In this document: positions 1 through 11,500 of the stretch, in pieces
Position numbering within the stretch: position 1 is the first letter of the stretch
Layout of the letters: each line of letters starts with the position of its first letter
Translations under genes and position numbers: made by a program
NCBI GenBank assembly: GCA_025201705.1
Contig: MU616566.1
Coordinates: 62,001-126,000, forward strand
From: Dissophora ornata
Lineage: Eukaryota; Mortierellomycota; Mortierellomycetes; Mortierellales; Mortierellaceae
Direction: 5' to 3'
Length of the DNA: 64,000 bases
The notes under the pieces: model-generated
Database searches by the model: none
The model's input: the letters and a program-made list of their open reading frames with translations, nothing else
What the model was told of the DNA's origin: nothing

Positions 1-17
1 TACAACTTAGTGTGGGG

Positions 18-38
18 CTCAGGCACAGTGTACCTGAG
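18..38. repeat. Short perfect inverted repeat
   Basis: CTCAGG at 18–23 and CCTGAG at 33–38 form 6-bp arms around a 9-nt spacer. It lies upstream of the dead transposase and could be part of an element end or chance; nothing else supports a function. Confidence 0.3.
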
Positions 39-191
39 TCGCACTTCCCTATTTGCTTCTACGATGATTAGTGAGTCTTCTGTAGCAGGTGCCTACCGGG
101 ACTATAAAAGACCTGCAGGTACCGATCACCAATAAAACCCTCTCCTGTCCTAGTTGACTTCAATCTAAACATTTATATAAACATTTAGTAA

Positions 192-1085
192 GTTAACCCC
201 CGAGAGAATATCACAGGATTGTTCAATCGATATGGCAACATATCAGATACACGAGATCCTTTGGATAATCCGTCTTCTTGCTGGCCACAGGAAGTGATGG
301 ACCATGTGACGCAGTGTGTGTCTGAACATCACTGTCTCTACTTCAACAAGTTGCAAGAAAGCTTGGAATAGAAATTTCCTGATCTATCAAACAAGTCCAC
401 CTCGACCATCTGCCGCGCTTTACGACACGATCTCAAGTTAGCAAGAAAGAAAATGGAAAAGCGCGCTCGCGAGGCAATCCCATAAGAGCGTCTTGACTTT
501 GTGTTCGGATTGGCTCCATTTTATCTTTATCCGGAGCAGCTGGTGTTCGTAGATGAGACCTCTAAGGATGGACGATCAGCGATGGGCCAGTATGCATGGT
601 CCACGATTAGTACCCCGGCAACCGTTAATCTTCCATTCCAGCGCGGGCAGAGAATCTCAACTTTGGCTGCATACAACAAGTCCGGTTTTATTGCCTGGTC
701 GCATACAAAGGGAACATTTTCAAGACAGCGTTTCCATGCTCTTGTGTCCAAGATCCTGTCTCATCTCAACACGCACCCTTTGCCCAACTCAATTGTAATC
801 ACGGACAATGCCAAGATCCATATGTACAAGGAACTCGAAGAAGCGATTGAACCCAGAGGTGCTTTATTGTTCTATCCTCCACCTTACTCTCCTCATATCA
901 ATCTGATCGAAAACGCATTTACCCTTTTGAAGGATTACATTCAAAAACATGCCCACCTTGTATTTTGACATGAACCACAGCTGGTGCTGGATTTAGCTCT
1001 TTCATTGTATACTAATAACACTCGACCCGTGAGCCTCATGGAAAGATGTGGCTATGGTAGAGGCTCTTTGAACTTGAAGGAATAA
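192..1085 (+). pseudogene. Decayed IS630/Tc1-mariner-type transposase
   Basis: One reading frame can be followed from about 192 to the TAA at 1083–1085, broken by three in-frame stops: TAG at 369, TAA at 483 and TGA at 966. The N-terminal part looks like the helix-turn-helix region (DPLDNPSSCWPQ, then STICRALRHDLKLARKK). The 501–965 part is a DDE endonuclease core: FVDET carries the first Asp, ITDNAKIH the second, and PPYSPHINLIEN the catalytic Glu context. The last 38 codons (EPQLVLDLALSL, then MERCGYG) are a typical transposase tail. The stops and lack of an intact start make it non-functional. The frame itself is undisturbed, so decay was by point mutation. I could not define terminal inverted repeats; the element may start outside the window. 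Confidence 0.85.
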
Positions 1086-1659
1086 AATCATTTATTTTAT
1101 GTTTACAGCTCATCATCACTTTCAGCATGTTCTTCATCCTCAATATCATCCTGTGGATCGTTGATCTCAGCTTCTCGGAAATTTGAGATTCATGTCAGGT
1201 AGAACCAAGAAGGAACGAAGGTCACTTACACTAACCCGAACATCTAATACTACTCCCGCTACTTCAATTGATAGTGGTTTACGTACCTGATGTTCTATTC
1301 TGCTACCCGCGCTTGACGTTGACGAAATTCTGCCAACTGTTGATCAAGGTGCCGTATTTGTCGGAATGTGTCGTAGACGTACCTCTCTGGCCTTTTTTTT
1401 GTTTCTTTGTTTGTTTTTTTTTTTGTCGATTATGCCCTATTTCTCGTTCTATCGATATCCTCTCTCCTCTTCGACCTACAGGAGCGTGTGCGCCGGGGTC
1501 TACCAGGCGTCACCACGCACCTCAGATCGACGGAGAATCAGGCAAACGAGTACAGCAGCAGCTCATGGAGCACCCCTAAGGCTCGAAAGATAAGAAAGAA
1601 AAAAGAGAGATGTTGTTCATAAGAACAAGAAAAAAAAGAAAAAAAGGTTCTTAAGAACA
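1086..1659. other. Intergenic, repeat-like; possible acidic C-terminus on minus strand
   Basis: No gene is recognised. On the minus strand, about 1175–1106 reads as an acidic peptide end (EAEINDPQDDIEDEEHAES...) closing with a stop, preceded by a GTAAGT-like donor near 1232. This could be the last exon of a second, decayed reading frame belonging to the neighbouring transposon. The rest is T-rich (for example near 1390–1425) with no coding signal I trust. Confidence 0.3.
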
Positions 1660-2180
1660 AATCTTTACAACATGATGCTTCACCTCAGCAGCTAGTATCA
1701 ACAAGGATACTCGTCTGCTTACAGTGCACTGCTGCTTAAAAGTCGTCTGCAATGGATTTATCTCCTCCAATATTTGATTGGCAGGAGCCTCATAAAACCT
1801 TTCCGTTCTACAAGACCACCCCACATAATATGATTCAGGGACCGAAGTCCTATTCGTATTCAACTAACAATCGGAAAAGGCGGTAATCGTCGCGTTCTAG
1901 CACGGATTCTGACTTGGAGGCGTTCAGCCATTGCCTGCTCTGGCAGGCCCAAACGCCAATTATCCGGGTGAACGGTTCCTCGTCTTAACCCGGCTCACGT
2001 TCCCTATTAGTGGGTGAACAATCCAACGCTTACTGAATTCTGCTTCAGTATGATAGGAAGAGCCGACATTGAAGGATCAAAGAGCGATATCGTTATGAAT
2101 GCTTGGCTGCCACAAGCCAGTTATCCCTGTGTTAACTTTTCTGGCACCTCTAGCCTGAAATTTCCAATGACTAAAAGGAT
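1660..2180 (-). pseudogene. Truncated 28S (LSU) rRNA fragment, 3' end
   Basis: On the minus strand this is clearly the 3' part of nuclear large-subunit rRNA. It holds the peptidyl-transferase-region segment (GGATAACTGGCTTGTGGCAG, about 2133–2114), then GGATTGTTCACCCACTAATAGG, GGATAATTGG, GGCTGAACGCCTC and the terminal expansion region ending near 1660. It begins abruptly at about 2180 and has at least two internal deletions. About 90 nt are missing near 1975–1980, removing most of the sarcin–ricin stem-loop (only GACGAGGAACC remains). About 25 nt are missing near 1940. It cannot be a working rRNA; it is a dispersed rDNA relic beside a dead transposon. Confidence 0.88.
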
Positions 2181-2711
2181 CGAGTTTATCCTGCCAAGGT
2201 AGCAGCGTGTATATGGATGGCGTCTCGCACGAGCGAGCAAAGCCTATGAAAGATGGTGGATAAAGCCGATCAAGACATGACATTACACCTCGAACGACAC
2301 CTTTATTGCCTACAAGCTCATGGAGGAACCATGAGTATTGTGTCAAGATTTCATGCATGGTCAGTATACGTCATTATCATATATCCTGGAGACCTTCGCT
2401 GCAATCAAGACTCGCCATCGTCTGGTCTGACATGGTGAAACTGTCCCGTAGGATGGAGAGTCTTGAAGAAACCCATAATTATGCTTCCTCAAACGCCAAA
2501 TCTGCAGGACGCTTTTGAACGCGTACCAGTTTTGTTGGGACTGAGCCAAGGCACAAGATGAACGCCACCAAAAATGTGCATACTCTTGATGACCGCGCAC
2601 TGCTCCCATGTAAAAATCATGACTGTGCTTTCGGATGTTTATTGCCCTAAAAAAAAAAAAAAAAAAGAGAGAGATTACCCTTTCTTTCAACTTAAAGCAA
2701 AGCAAAAGGAA
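2181..2711. other. Upstream region of URI1, no gene seen
   Basis: 531 nt between the rRNA relic and the URI1 start. It contains an A18 tract at about 2649–2666. Short open frames here have no recognisable product. The URI1 promoter should lie within it, but I see no clear core element. Confidence 0.4.
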
Positions 2712-5384
2712 ATGGATCTTTCCAATGGTAAAGATCGCGAAGCCGAGGCAGCAGAACTCGCGACGTATTTCGCAAGATTCTCAGCTGCATTGACCCAACT
2801 CGAGGAGGAATTGGCGCGATGGAAGAATTATGAGACGGATTACAATGCCCTCAAGACCACCTTGCTGGACTTGCCCAAGGAGACCTCGCACTCTGTCATG
2901 GTACACTATACACGAAACTGTCCGCCGTTGTGCTGAGTAAATTCAAAATGGATGTACTAAGGCTACCTTTGTCTTGGTGATATAAGGTCCCAATTGGAAA
3001 TCTAGCCTTCATGCCAGGCAAACTTGTCCATACGAATGAGGTACTGGTCATGCTTGGCGATAACTGGTTTGTGGATCGATCTGCAGTACAGGCAGCAGAG
3101 ATCGTGGACAGGCGCATGGAATGTAAGTTTTCTTTCCATGTATTCGTGATCAGCAGAAGTACATTGCAAAAAAGTATTTATATTAACACCCATACCTACC
3201 CTTTTTTTTGCAATGCCATGGTATAAATCGCCACAACCATAAGTCGTCCAGGAAAACATCACAAAGCTTCAGGCCCAGGAAGAACAGATTCGAACAAAAA
3301 GTGGGATGGCTCCTGGACTCTTGGGAGGTCAAGAATACAACGAGGAGGGACTTCCCATTGTCGAAATCACAGAGCCTTACTTTTCGGATGACGAGGACGA
3401 CAAGGACGCCAAATCAGCTCTACCGGGTCTCTTACCCTTCTCTCAAAAGACACCAAAGGAACAGGCAGAAGATCGAGCTATTCTGGAAAGGATTGCTGAG
3501 CTGGAACGGGAGGATGAGGAACGAGAGCGTCGCAGAGAGGCTGGCGAGATTGTAACTTCTGACGAGGAAACAGAGTCGGACGATGAGCCTATTGAATTTG
3601 ACGATGGCGAGAGTGAAGATGAGTTTAGACCCAAGGCTCTGGATTCAGACGAAGAATACGAGGAGGAAGTCTGGGAGCATTCTGGAAATGAGGATGAGGA
3701 CGAGGAGAATGAAATAGGACAGGATGTTGCAGCCTCTCCACAGAAATCTGTCCGATTTGCAGATCAGGTTGCCAAGGCTATGAAATCAAAACCCACCACC
3801 AAAGCAAAGCCAAAGTCACCATCGGACCTTATTAATCAGATGAGGGCTAAGCGACAGGATATCCAGTCGGCTTCTACGTCGGATAAACTGGTGACTATGG
3901 AGAATCTGGAATCTACGTTTAGCAAGATGGCGACAGGCGTGTCAAGTGGAGCAGTCGAGACTCCAGTGTCTGAGGTGGCACAAAAGCCAGAATCTCCAGC
4001 GCCTCTCAAATCGGCTTTGAAGCCACCGCCCAAGAAGACGTCGCTTTTCAAACAGCTGAGAGCTCAGAGTGAGGTGCAAGAGCTGGTGAAGGGGACCCCG
4101 TTGAAAGAGACCCCGGTGAAGAAGACCCCAGTTATTTTGGAGGTTGCACCGCAAGCAACTGAGGATCTTCCAGCGACACCACCTAAGAAGATGTCAAAGT
4201 TTGCAAAGGACCGCGCAGCAGCATCTGCTGCAGGACCATCGACGAGCACAGCTGCGTCTACTAAGCCAGCTTTAGGGGGTGTTTCTGAACGCGTGTTCGA
4301 GAGACACGTAGTTGCGCCCCAAACGCCTGCCAGCCGGGCTACTCCAGGGGTTTCTGAAGTCGTAGAGAGGGATGCTGCCGCTCCAATACTGCCTAGCAAG
4401 CGAACAACCGCCGGACTGTCTGAAGTAGTTGAGAGAAACGTTGTGGCTCCACATGTCCAAGAAAGTCCCGCTGCCGTCCCATCGATCGTGGGCGTCAAGG
4501 ATGTGATCGAGAACACCTTTACAAAGTCTCCAATCCCGGACAAGGACGAAGAGGCGCCGAGCTCTGGTCGCAGAAAGAAACCGTCTTTGTTCCGTCAGCA
4601 TCAGCAGCAACAGCAGCAATCATCGGCATATATGGAGCCAGAGCCAGCAATACCAGATGCAGCTTTCCAGGGGGACATGGTAGAGGAAGATGATGTGATC
4701 ATTGATCGTCCTACGAGAGCAATCCCACAGGTTTTATCATCCCGGTCAGTATCAAAGAGTCCTGCGGTTGAGAAGACTCAACCTGCTGCTATTAAGGATA
4801 AGCAGGTAGCTGGCTCAAAATCGACACCTTCCAGTATGCGCACTATTCCCGTCGTGGCTAGCTCTAAGCTCAAGGATAGTGCTTTGATGAAAGGAGTCGT
4901 AGTTGAGCGCGAGGAATTCGAGGCAGTAGACGAAGATGAACTCGAGGACGATATGCTGATGCGCCAGGTAACCGCTTAATCATTTTGTGAGGGATAGCAA
5001 GGGTGATCTCTGCTGACTCCATCGATACTGACAACTTGATGCGTCTTTTTTTGCTATTATTTGTAGGTAGTGAGTGAATACCAGGAGCGTAGACAGGCCA
5101 TGATCGCCAGACACGGGGCATTTAACCGTGAGGACATTGAACAGTTATGGGAGCAACAGGTGGTCATCCCTCCCGGCATGATCATTCCTGAACCACAGGT
5201 CGATATCGTAGGTGATCAGGACGAAGAGCAGGACGATGAAGATGAAGACGACGACGACGACGACGACGAGGACGAGCAGCCAGAGGAAGATGAACCTGCT
5301 GCCGTAGATGATAGAAACCAGCGTCCCAAGAAGCTCTCCCTGTTCCGCGCCTCTAGACTGGCAGGCACATTGGCTAAACAATAA
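2712..5384 (+). CDS. URI1: Unconventional prefoldin URI1/Bud27
   Basis: Exons 2712–2900, 2987–3122, 3244–4967 and 5067–5384 give 788 aa. Exons 1–3 form an alpha-type prefoldin domain: a coiled coil, then VPIGNLAFMPGKLVHTNEV and LGDNWFVDRSA, the hallmark of URI/Bud27. The family forms R2TP/prefoldin-like complexes, binds the Rpb5 polymerase subunit and assists RNA polymerase assembly; Bud27 also links to TOR and translation. The long C-terminus is acidic and disordered. It has KSVRFADQV (RVxF-like, possible PP1 docking) and four KK-x-S-x-F type motifs (KKTSLFKQL, KKMSKFAK, KKPSLFRQ and KKLSLFRAS near the end). About residues 430–490 hold tandem VSEVVER...VAP repeats. A (GAC)n stretch at about 5247–5270 encodes poly-Asp. 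The ATG is the first in frame before the coiled coil. It is convergent with eIF2-gamma, 135 nt apart. Confidence 0.93.
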
Positions 5385-5519
5385 ACGTCTGCCTTGACAT
5401 TGTGTGTGTTTTGGGTAAAATGAAGGTTTACTATGATTTTGCTGCCTCTAATCCTACAAGGCCTTTTCATGCTCTATCTGCGCGACTCCCGATTCCCTGT
5501 CACACGTTCCACTGACAAC

Positions 5520-7635
5520 TTAGATGGGCACAGATGAACCACGGGTGATCTTGCCCCATCCGATCAAACGCCAGTGATTTGCGATACGACGCGACAAGGC
5601 GACGTTGGCATTGACCCTATAGTCACGATGAAGAATGTCAAGGCGATTAGCGAGCCTGCTATACATATTTTTACATTGCAACCATATCAAATGAGTCGCT
5701 TTGAATCAAGCCACTTACTCTGAACATGCGAGTCCAGTGAGGGCAATCTTTGCGATATCGTTCTTAACCTGGATGACACGTCCTCCGGTGGAGGTCGAAC
5801 CGATGTTGACCATCAGAACCTCGTTCTTGGTCAGCTTGGTGACCTTGGCCTGCTTCTTATCATCCGTCTTGACTCCCAAAAGACGACGGAGCAAGAAGTA
5901 TTGAATCTCCAGCTCAGCGTAGACTTCGGGCAACTTTCCGACAGCTCCCAACACCTGACCGACCAAACGATCAGCACGGCAGAGAGTGGGGTCAATCTTG
6001 GTACCCACACCGATCAAACCACCGGGAACTGCAAACTTCAAGCTGTTGTTCTCTGCCAGGAGGGTGACAATGCGAGAGAAGATGGGTCTGCACTTGATCT
6101 TTCCTTCGTTATCCTTTGTGACAATACCAGGGCGGATCTCGATCTCATCTCCGAGCTATGTATACCATATACAAAAAGCGAATCGTTTAGACAAGAATCT
6201 TCACTTTTCCAAGCCAATCTTTCAGCATAAACAAGCACACTCGACAGATATTTGGTCGAGACTTGCCTTCAACACTCCGCTGAGAATAGAACCTCCAGCA
6301 ATACCTCCAGTCAAGCTGTCGACCTCAGCACCAGGCTTGTTGACGTCGAAAGAACGAATGACAATAAGGCGAGGGTCGGAGGCGAAGTCACGGACGGGGA
6401 TGGGGATGCGCTTGACAATGTATTCGTTGACAGCATCAATGTTGTACTTGAGCTGAGCAGAGATAGGAACGATGGGGGCAGAGTCGGCAATGGTTCCCTT
6501 GACGAACTGCAAGATGCTCTGGTAATGCTCCAATGCTGCAGACTCCTTGATCAGATCGACCTTGTTTTGAAGAATGATGATGTGCTCCAGCTTCATAATT
6601 TCAATGGCGGCCAAATGTTCACTGGTCTGGGGCTGAGGGCAGGATTCGTTGGCAGCAACCAGCAAAAGAGCAGCGTCCATGACGGCGGCACCGTTCAACA
6701 TGGTGGCCATCAGAATATCGTGTCCTATAACGATTCAATATATATGCATATTAATTCCATATCCTCTGGAAAAATGACTCGACAAAGCGCCAACACATTC
6801 AGCCCTGTAATACCTGGGCAATCAACGAAAGAGACATGTCTAGATGACGAAGGTTGTCAGTTGAATGAACCATAAAAATATGTCAGTACCACTCCTGCGG
6901 CAACAATAGCACGATGTAGACAGTAGCCAGTGATGTAGTATGACTCAGCATTCCTGAAGGGGCGAAAGGAGGTGTGGAAAATATTCAGAAACAGTACCTC
7001 TCCAGCTTCATGATTCCACCGCATCCTGGACGTTCACACTTGGGGTGGTCTTCCATGTTACTGCGGTACGATTTGTAGCATCCGGGTCTTGGGCAAGCCT
7101 CGTTTTGACATTTGTAGATCTAGATGCGATCCATGGCATTGTGTATTAGCACCAGGTCAAATACATGCTGCTGTATGGAATTGGGCAAAATGTGATCGTC
7201 CTGTACCTTGGCGTTGGCGTATCCCAGCTTGATGGTAATGTTACGCTCCAACTCGTTCTTGAACCTGACAGTCTGTTTTTCCATTGATGTATTTATACCA
7301 CGTTAAACAATTGGCCAGTACGTGCACATGCGAGGCGAATCTTCAGTCGCTTCCTCTATCGGTACCTGAACACCGGAGATGGCCTTGACGACGGTAGATT
7401 TACCGTGGGCTACGTGACCAATGGTACCTGTGAGAGAAAGAGGAAAGGCTTCTTTAGTTGCCAGGAGCTCAAGGGCGAGGACGGGTCTGCTCTGTCAGGG
7501 TGGGCTTGCTGCAGAAATAGGGATACTGCGGCTGGAGAAGGTGAGGGATTGCGTACCGATGTTGATGGTGGCCTGCTTGGAGATGACCTCGGGCGAGAGG
7601 GCATTGAGGGTGGACAGGTCAATTTGTGGCTCCAT
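5520..7635 (-). CDS. GCD11: Translation initiation factor eIF2 subunit gamma
   Basis: Eight exons: 7635–7557, 7427–7366, 7272–7207, 7119–6998, 6839–6814 (26 nt), 6724–6267, 6155–5719, 5616–5520. They give 448 aa, a little shorter than yeast (527) and human (472) eIF2-gamma. G-domain motifs are present: GHVAHGKST (residues 30–38), VDCPGHD, and QNKVDL (NKxD). A zinc knuckle with CxxxxC pairs (CQNEAC, CERPGC) is included. Domains II and III follow, ending [10 protein letters not shown]. It is the GTPase core of the eIF2–Met-tRNAi ternary complex. The intron after residue 271 starts with GC (AAG|GCAAGT) rather than GT; the splice restores [14 protein letters not shown]. The start is the only ATG upstream of the G1 motif. 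It is divergent from DEF1. Confidence 0.96.
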
Positions 7636-8505
7636 GATGGCGGATTAGGTGTCGAAGCGGGACTCGATCGATGGAGAGAGAGGAGGAGAGAGAGAAAAGA
7701 ATGACGAGACGAGCAGCGACGAGTAAGCGAGCGAGTGCGTCGACTGGCAGCGCTGTCTCGACGGTGCCTTTTGTATTTTTTTTGTTTGCGAAGGGAGAGC
7801 GAAAGCCACCAGATCAAATCTTTCGCGTCACGTAGACGGGGCTGCGTGCTATCCCATCGAGTGCTGGTCCTGCGGCGTGTACGTGGAACAACACCAAGCG
7901 AGGCGCGTCGTCTGTTTGCGGCCCAAGGCTGGGCCACACACCAGCAAGGCCCGCCCTTTAAAGAGCCGCACCTCATTTCGCTCTCCCTTTCCTTCAACAT
8001 CAACAGTTACGCTCCCCTTGTCGACCCACCCCAAATCCGCATCCATCCAGCTACCCACCCAAGAAAGAAAAAAAAAAGCCCATCGCCCACAACACCCACC
8101 CACCCATCATATACAACAGAGGTAAAGCACACCTTCATCCCTCCAGCAACCGATCGACATCTGCAGCGCTGAATCAAATCCAAAATAAGCACCACAATCC
8201 ATCGCCTCGCCGCCAAATCAAAAACTCACACAGCCTCATGTCCTCGACCCTGCATCGACACTTGCCTGACATCGTTGGCGCTCGACCGTTGGAACACACG
8301 TCGAGATGGATTCACTCCAACCAGCTGTTGGGGGTCGCTCAGTCAGAGGGCAACGTTGATTAGCATGAAGCAAGGCACAAAACCAGATTTGGAGCACACA
8401 GCCTTGTGTGCGTTGGAGCTGATCTCCATTTCAGTCCTCAGCCTTGATCTACGGAATACTAATCAGGCGAATGTCCCCTCTCCGTCATTTCCCTACGCAG
8501 ATATA
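7636..8505. promoter_or_regulatory. Divergent promoter region eIF2-gamma / DEF1
   Basis: 870 nt separate the two start codons, so both genes must be driven from here. The DEF1 side is C/A-rich and pyrimidine-rich, as in many fungal housekeeping promoters. I see no convincing TATA box. A CAG just upstream of the DEF1 ATG (about 8500) could end a 5'-UTR intron. No gene is supported. Confidence 0.5.
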
Positions 8506-11500
8506 ATGGCAACCCTTCATAGCAGTAACACACAGAGACGCCCCGGTGGCAAAGATGAACCAGAGGATCTCCGTCAGCTTCGTCAAGAACATGGCGGCTC
8601 CTTGGCCACATTGAAAGAACTCTTTGCAGACTGGACAGAGGAAGATCTCTTGTACGCCATCCAAGACGCAGGCGGAGATGTCGAACTTGCAATCCTCAGG
8701 ATCAGCGAAGGTAAAAGCCCCGTTTTCTCTTTTCTTTTGTTACCCACGTTATCTCCCTGCCGACGCCAGCCAATCTTTGAGTCACGAACAATGCCCCAAG
8801 CAATCATGGGGGCGGGGTGTCAGTTGAGGCTGGATCCGCGGGAGAGAGAGTGTGTGTCTGCAAAACAACAAGTTTGGCCAGGTGGTGTGGACCTAGCTCC
8901 CCTCAGGTGGCGGCCATGCCCCAGGGTAGCCGGCGGCGATGTCGTCTGGGGGCATCTCCTGGGAAGACCTAGTGCCCGTAGGCCACTGCAGCAGTGTGAC
9001 ACATTCACAGAAACCGTCGATCCGGTGACGATGTGGCCCCTCACGCCCCGTCTCCCGCACCCCTTGCTTAATGTTTCAATTGGACAATATCCTCTTTTGG
9101 ACCGTTCGAACAATTGATCGCATTGAGCAGCACACATCGGTTTCTATTCCCGTTTACGGCTCCCTGACTCCATTTGACACGCGCCACCCATCATGCGATG
9201 GCTCGATCCGTGACACTCACCCACTCCTCTCTTCTGACCGCTTCCCATAGGCCATGTCACTCAGTGGGGTGAAGTCAAGGGCAAGAAAAAGACTCCCAAG
9301 CCAAAGACTGCCTCCGAGAAGCAGGAGTTCCGCACTTCCAACAGCCAGCGCGGTGGTTTTGCAGGACGTGGTCGTGGCGGTAAGTTGCGGCCCCGGTTTG
9401 ATCTACTGCTTCCTATGTCCAGTAGCTGCTTTGCACTGTTGCCGTTGCTTACTATTGCTCTTCTCCCTCTTGTTTTCTATAATTCGATATTTTTATCGCC
9501 AAAGATTCATTCCGTGGTGGACGCGGAGGCGCGACAAGGGGCGCTCCCCGCGCATTGAACAGCGGCGATAGAAACGGACGCGCCGCAAAGTCCGAGACTG
9601 CCGCAGCCTCAGAGAATGCCTGGAACGACACTGTGGACGCAAAGACGGACATTGACGAGACCGTTGCTGCGGCCGATTCTACCGACTCTGCGTCTGCATG
9701 GGAAACCGCTCCTTCAACAACTAATGACTCATCTGAAACGACTAACGCCTGGTTAACTCCCGCCACCGCCACCACAACCTCTAATGATGCATGGGGAGCT
9801 ACCCCAGCCGCAGCCGCCTCTGGCGATTCATGGGCCGCTGCACCTGCGCCTGCCGCTGCTGCTGCTGCTCCAGCTGATTCATGGGGATCCACCCCTGCTG
9901 CTGCTCCTACAACTGCTGCACCTGGCCGCAAGCTTAACACTTCCACCATTCCTGCAGGAACCAAAATGTCTTGGGCAAAGATTGTCAAGTAAGTCAAAAC
10001 ATGCCAAATGATCCATCCATCAGCGGGAGGCGCGCCGCATTTTTGGAAGCGCGCCAATTTACATTAACGCATCGCGTTCAAAATTTGCTCTGTAGGCCTG
10101 AGCCTGCTCCCAAGCCCGTTAGCGCTCCTACCCCTGCTCCTGCTCCTACATCTGCCCCTGCCCCTACCCCTGCCCCCATTGCTACTCCTGTCGATATACC
10201 CGCCACTGAACCCGTCGCTCCTCAGGCCACCATCATTGAAGAGCCCGCTGTTGAGGAAGCCCCTGAGACCATCCCCGCTGTTGCTGAAGTAGAGATTCCC
10301 GAAGAGCCTACCCCTGAACCCGAAGTTGCTGAGCCTGTTGTTGAGGAGAAGGTTGAGGAGCCAGTCGTCGCTGCAGAGCCCGCTGCCCCAGAAGAGCCTG
10401 CACCCGCGCCTGCTGCTGAGCCAAAGACTATTGCCCCCGTTGGACCCCCTGGATTGAAGCCAAAGGCCGCGTCTCAACCTCGCCGCTTGAACCAGGATGC
10501 TCCAGTTGTCATGCCCAGCGGATCCACAGCATTGCAGAGTGTTGGTGTCAAGTTTGGTAGCTTCTCCTTGAACGATGACTCGGAGACTGCCGAGGAAGAG
10601 ACCCAGCCTGCTCCTGCTCCTGCTCAGCCTGCTCAGCCCGCCCAGCCCGCCCAGCCCGAGCAACCTGCCCAGCAGACTACTCCTACCGCTCAGCCCACCG
10701 CCCAATCTCAGCAGCAGCCAGCCGCATACGGTCGCCAGCCCAGCGCTCCTTCAGGAGCTTCGGGATACCAGGGCGCCACCCCCGCTGCCAGTGGACTCTC
10801 GCCTGCTGCCACCAATGCCTCGTACTTGAAGCAGGATCCCGCTGCCAACTACCTCGGACAGCACCACCACCATCCTGGTATGGGCCACGATGCAATGGGA
10901 ACCCCCTACGGCTCGTACATGCCCAACCCCGCCAACCAGCTCGGCTCCTTTGGCATGGGACCCATGGCCTCGCTGCCCAACGACTATGCTGCCCTTTACG
11001 GCAATGATCTTCAGAGAGGCATGTACTATGATCCCGCCAGCTATGGCCAGATTCCAGTGACAGCAGCCAACAACTACCAGTCGCGCGACTCGAAGTACAA
11101 CCAGGACTCGTCCTCGACCGTCAGCACCAGCGGCGCCTCCAGCACTGGATCCACTCAGGCTCAGCAGACTCTTCAGCAGCAGCAGGCTTACCCCGGCATG
11201 GCCGCAGGCATGCCTTATTACCCTTACTACTACATGGCCCCCAACCAGTTCCCCAACGCCTATCAGCAGTCGGGATATGGCCAGCCCTTTGTCAACAAGA
11301 ATATGTACCCTATGTACCAGCAGCATCAGCAGCAACACTCCAACAAGCCTGGTGCTGCCAGCAGCTCTCCTTATGGAAACTACAGCTCGACTGCCGGACA
11401 GGGACACCAATATTCACAGGCCGGATATGAGGACATGTCTGGGGCCGGTATCCACGGCATGGGCGGATTGAACAACGACTCGTATGCCAAGTATGGCAAC

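Noticed and set aside
2077..2358. 93-codon minus frame upstream of URI1
   Set aside because: Half of it is the 28S rRNA relic read as protein.
7410..8003. 197-codon minus frame (Arg/Ser-rich)
   Set aside because: It overlaps the eIF2-gamma first exon and intron in another frame; Arg/Ser bias comes from CT/GA-rich promoter DNA.
10064..10705. 213-codon minus frame (Gly/Leu/Arg/Ser)
   Set aside because: Antisense shadow of the Ala/Pro-rich DEF1 exon.
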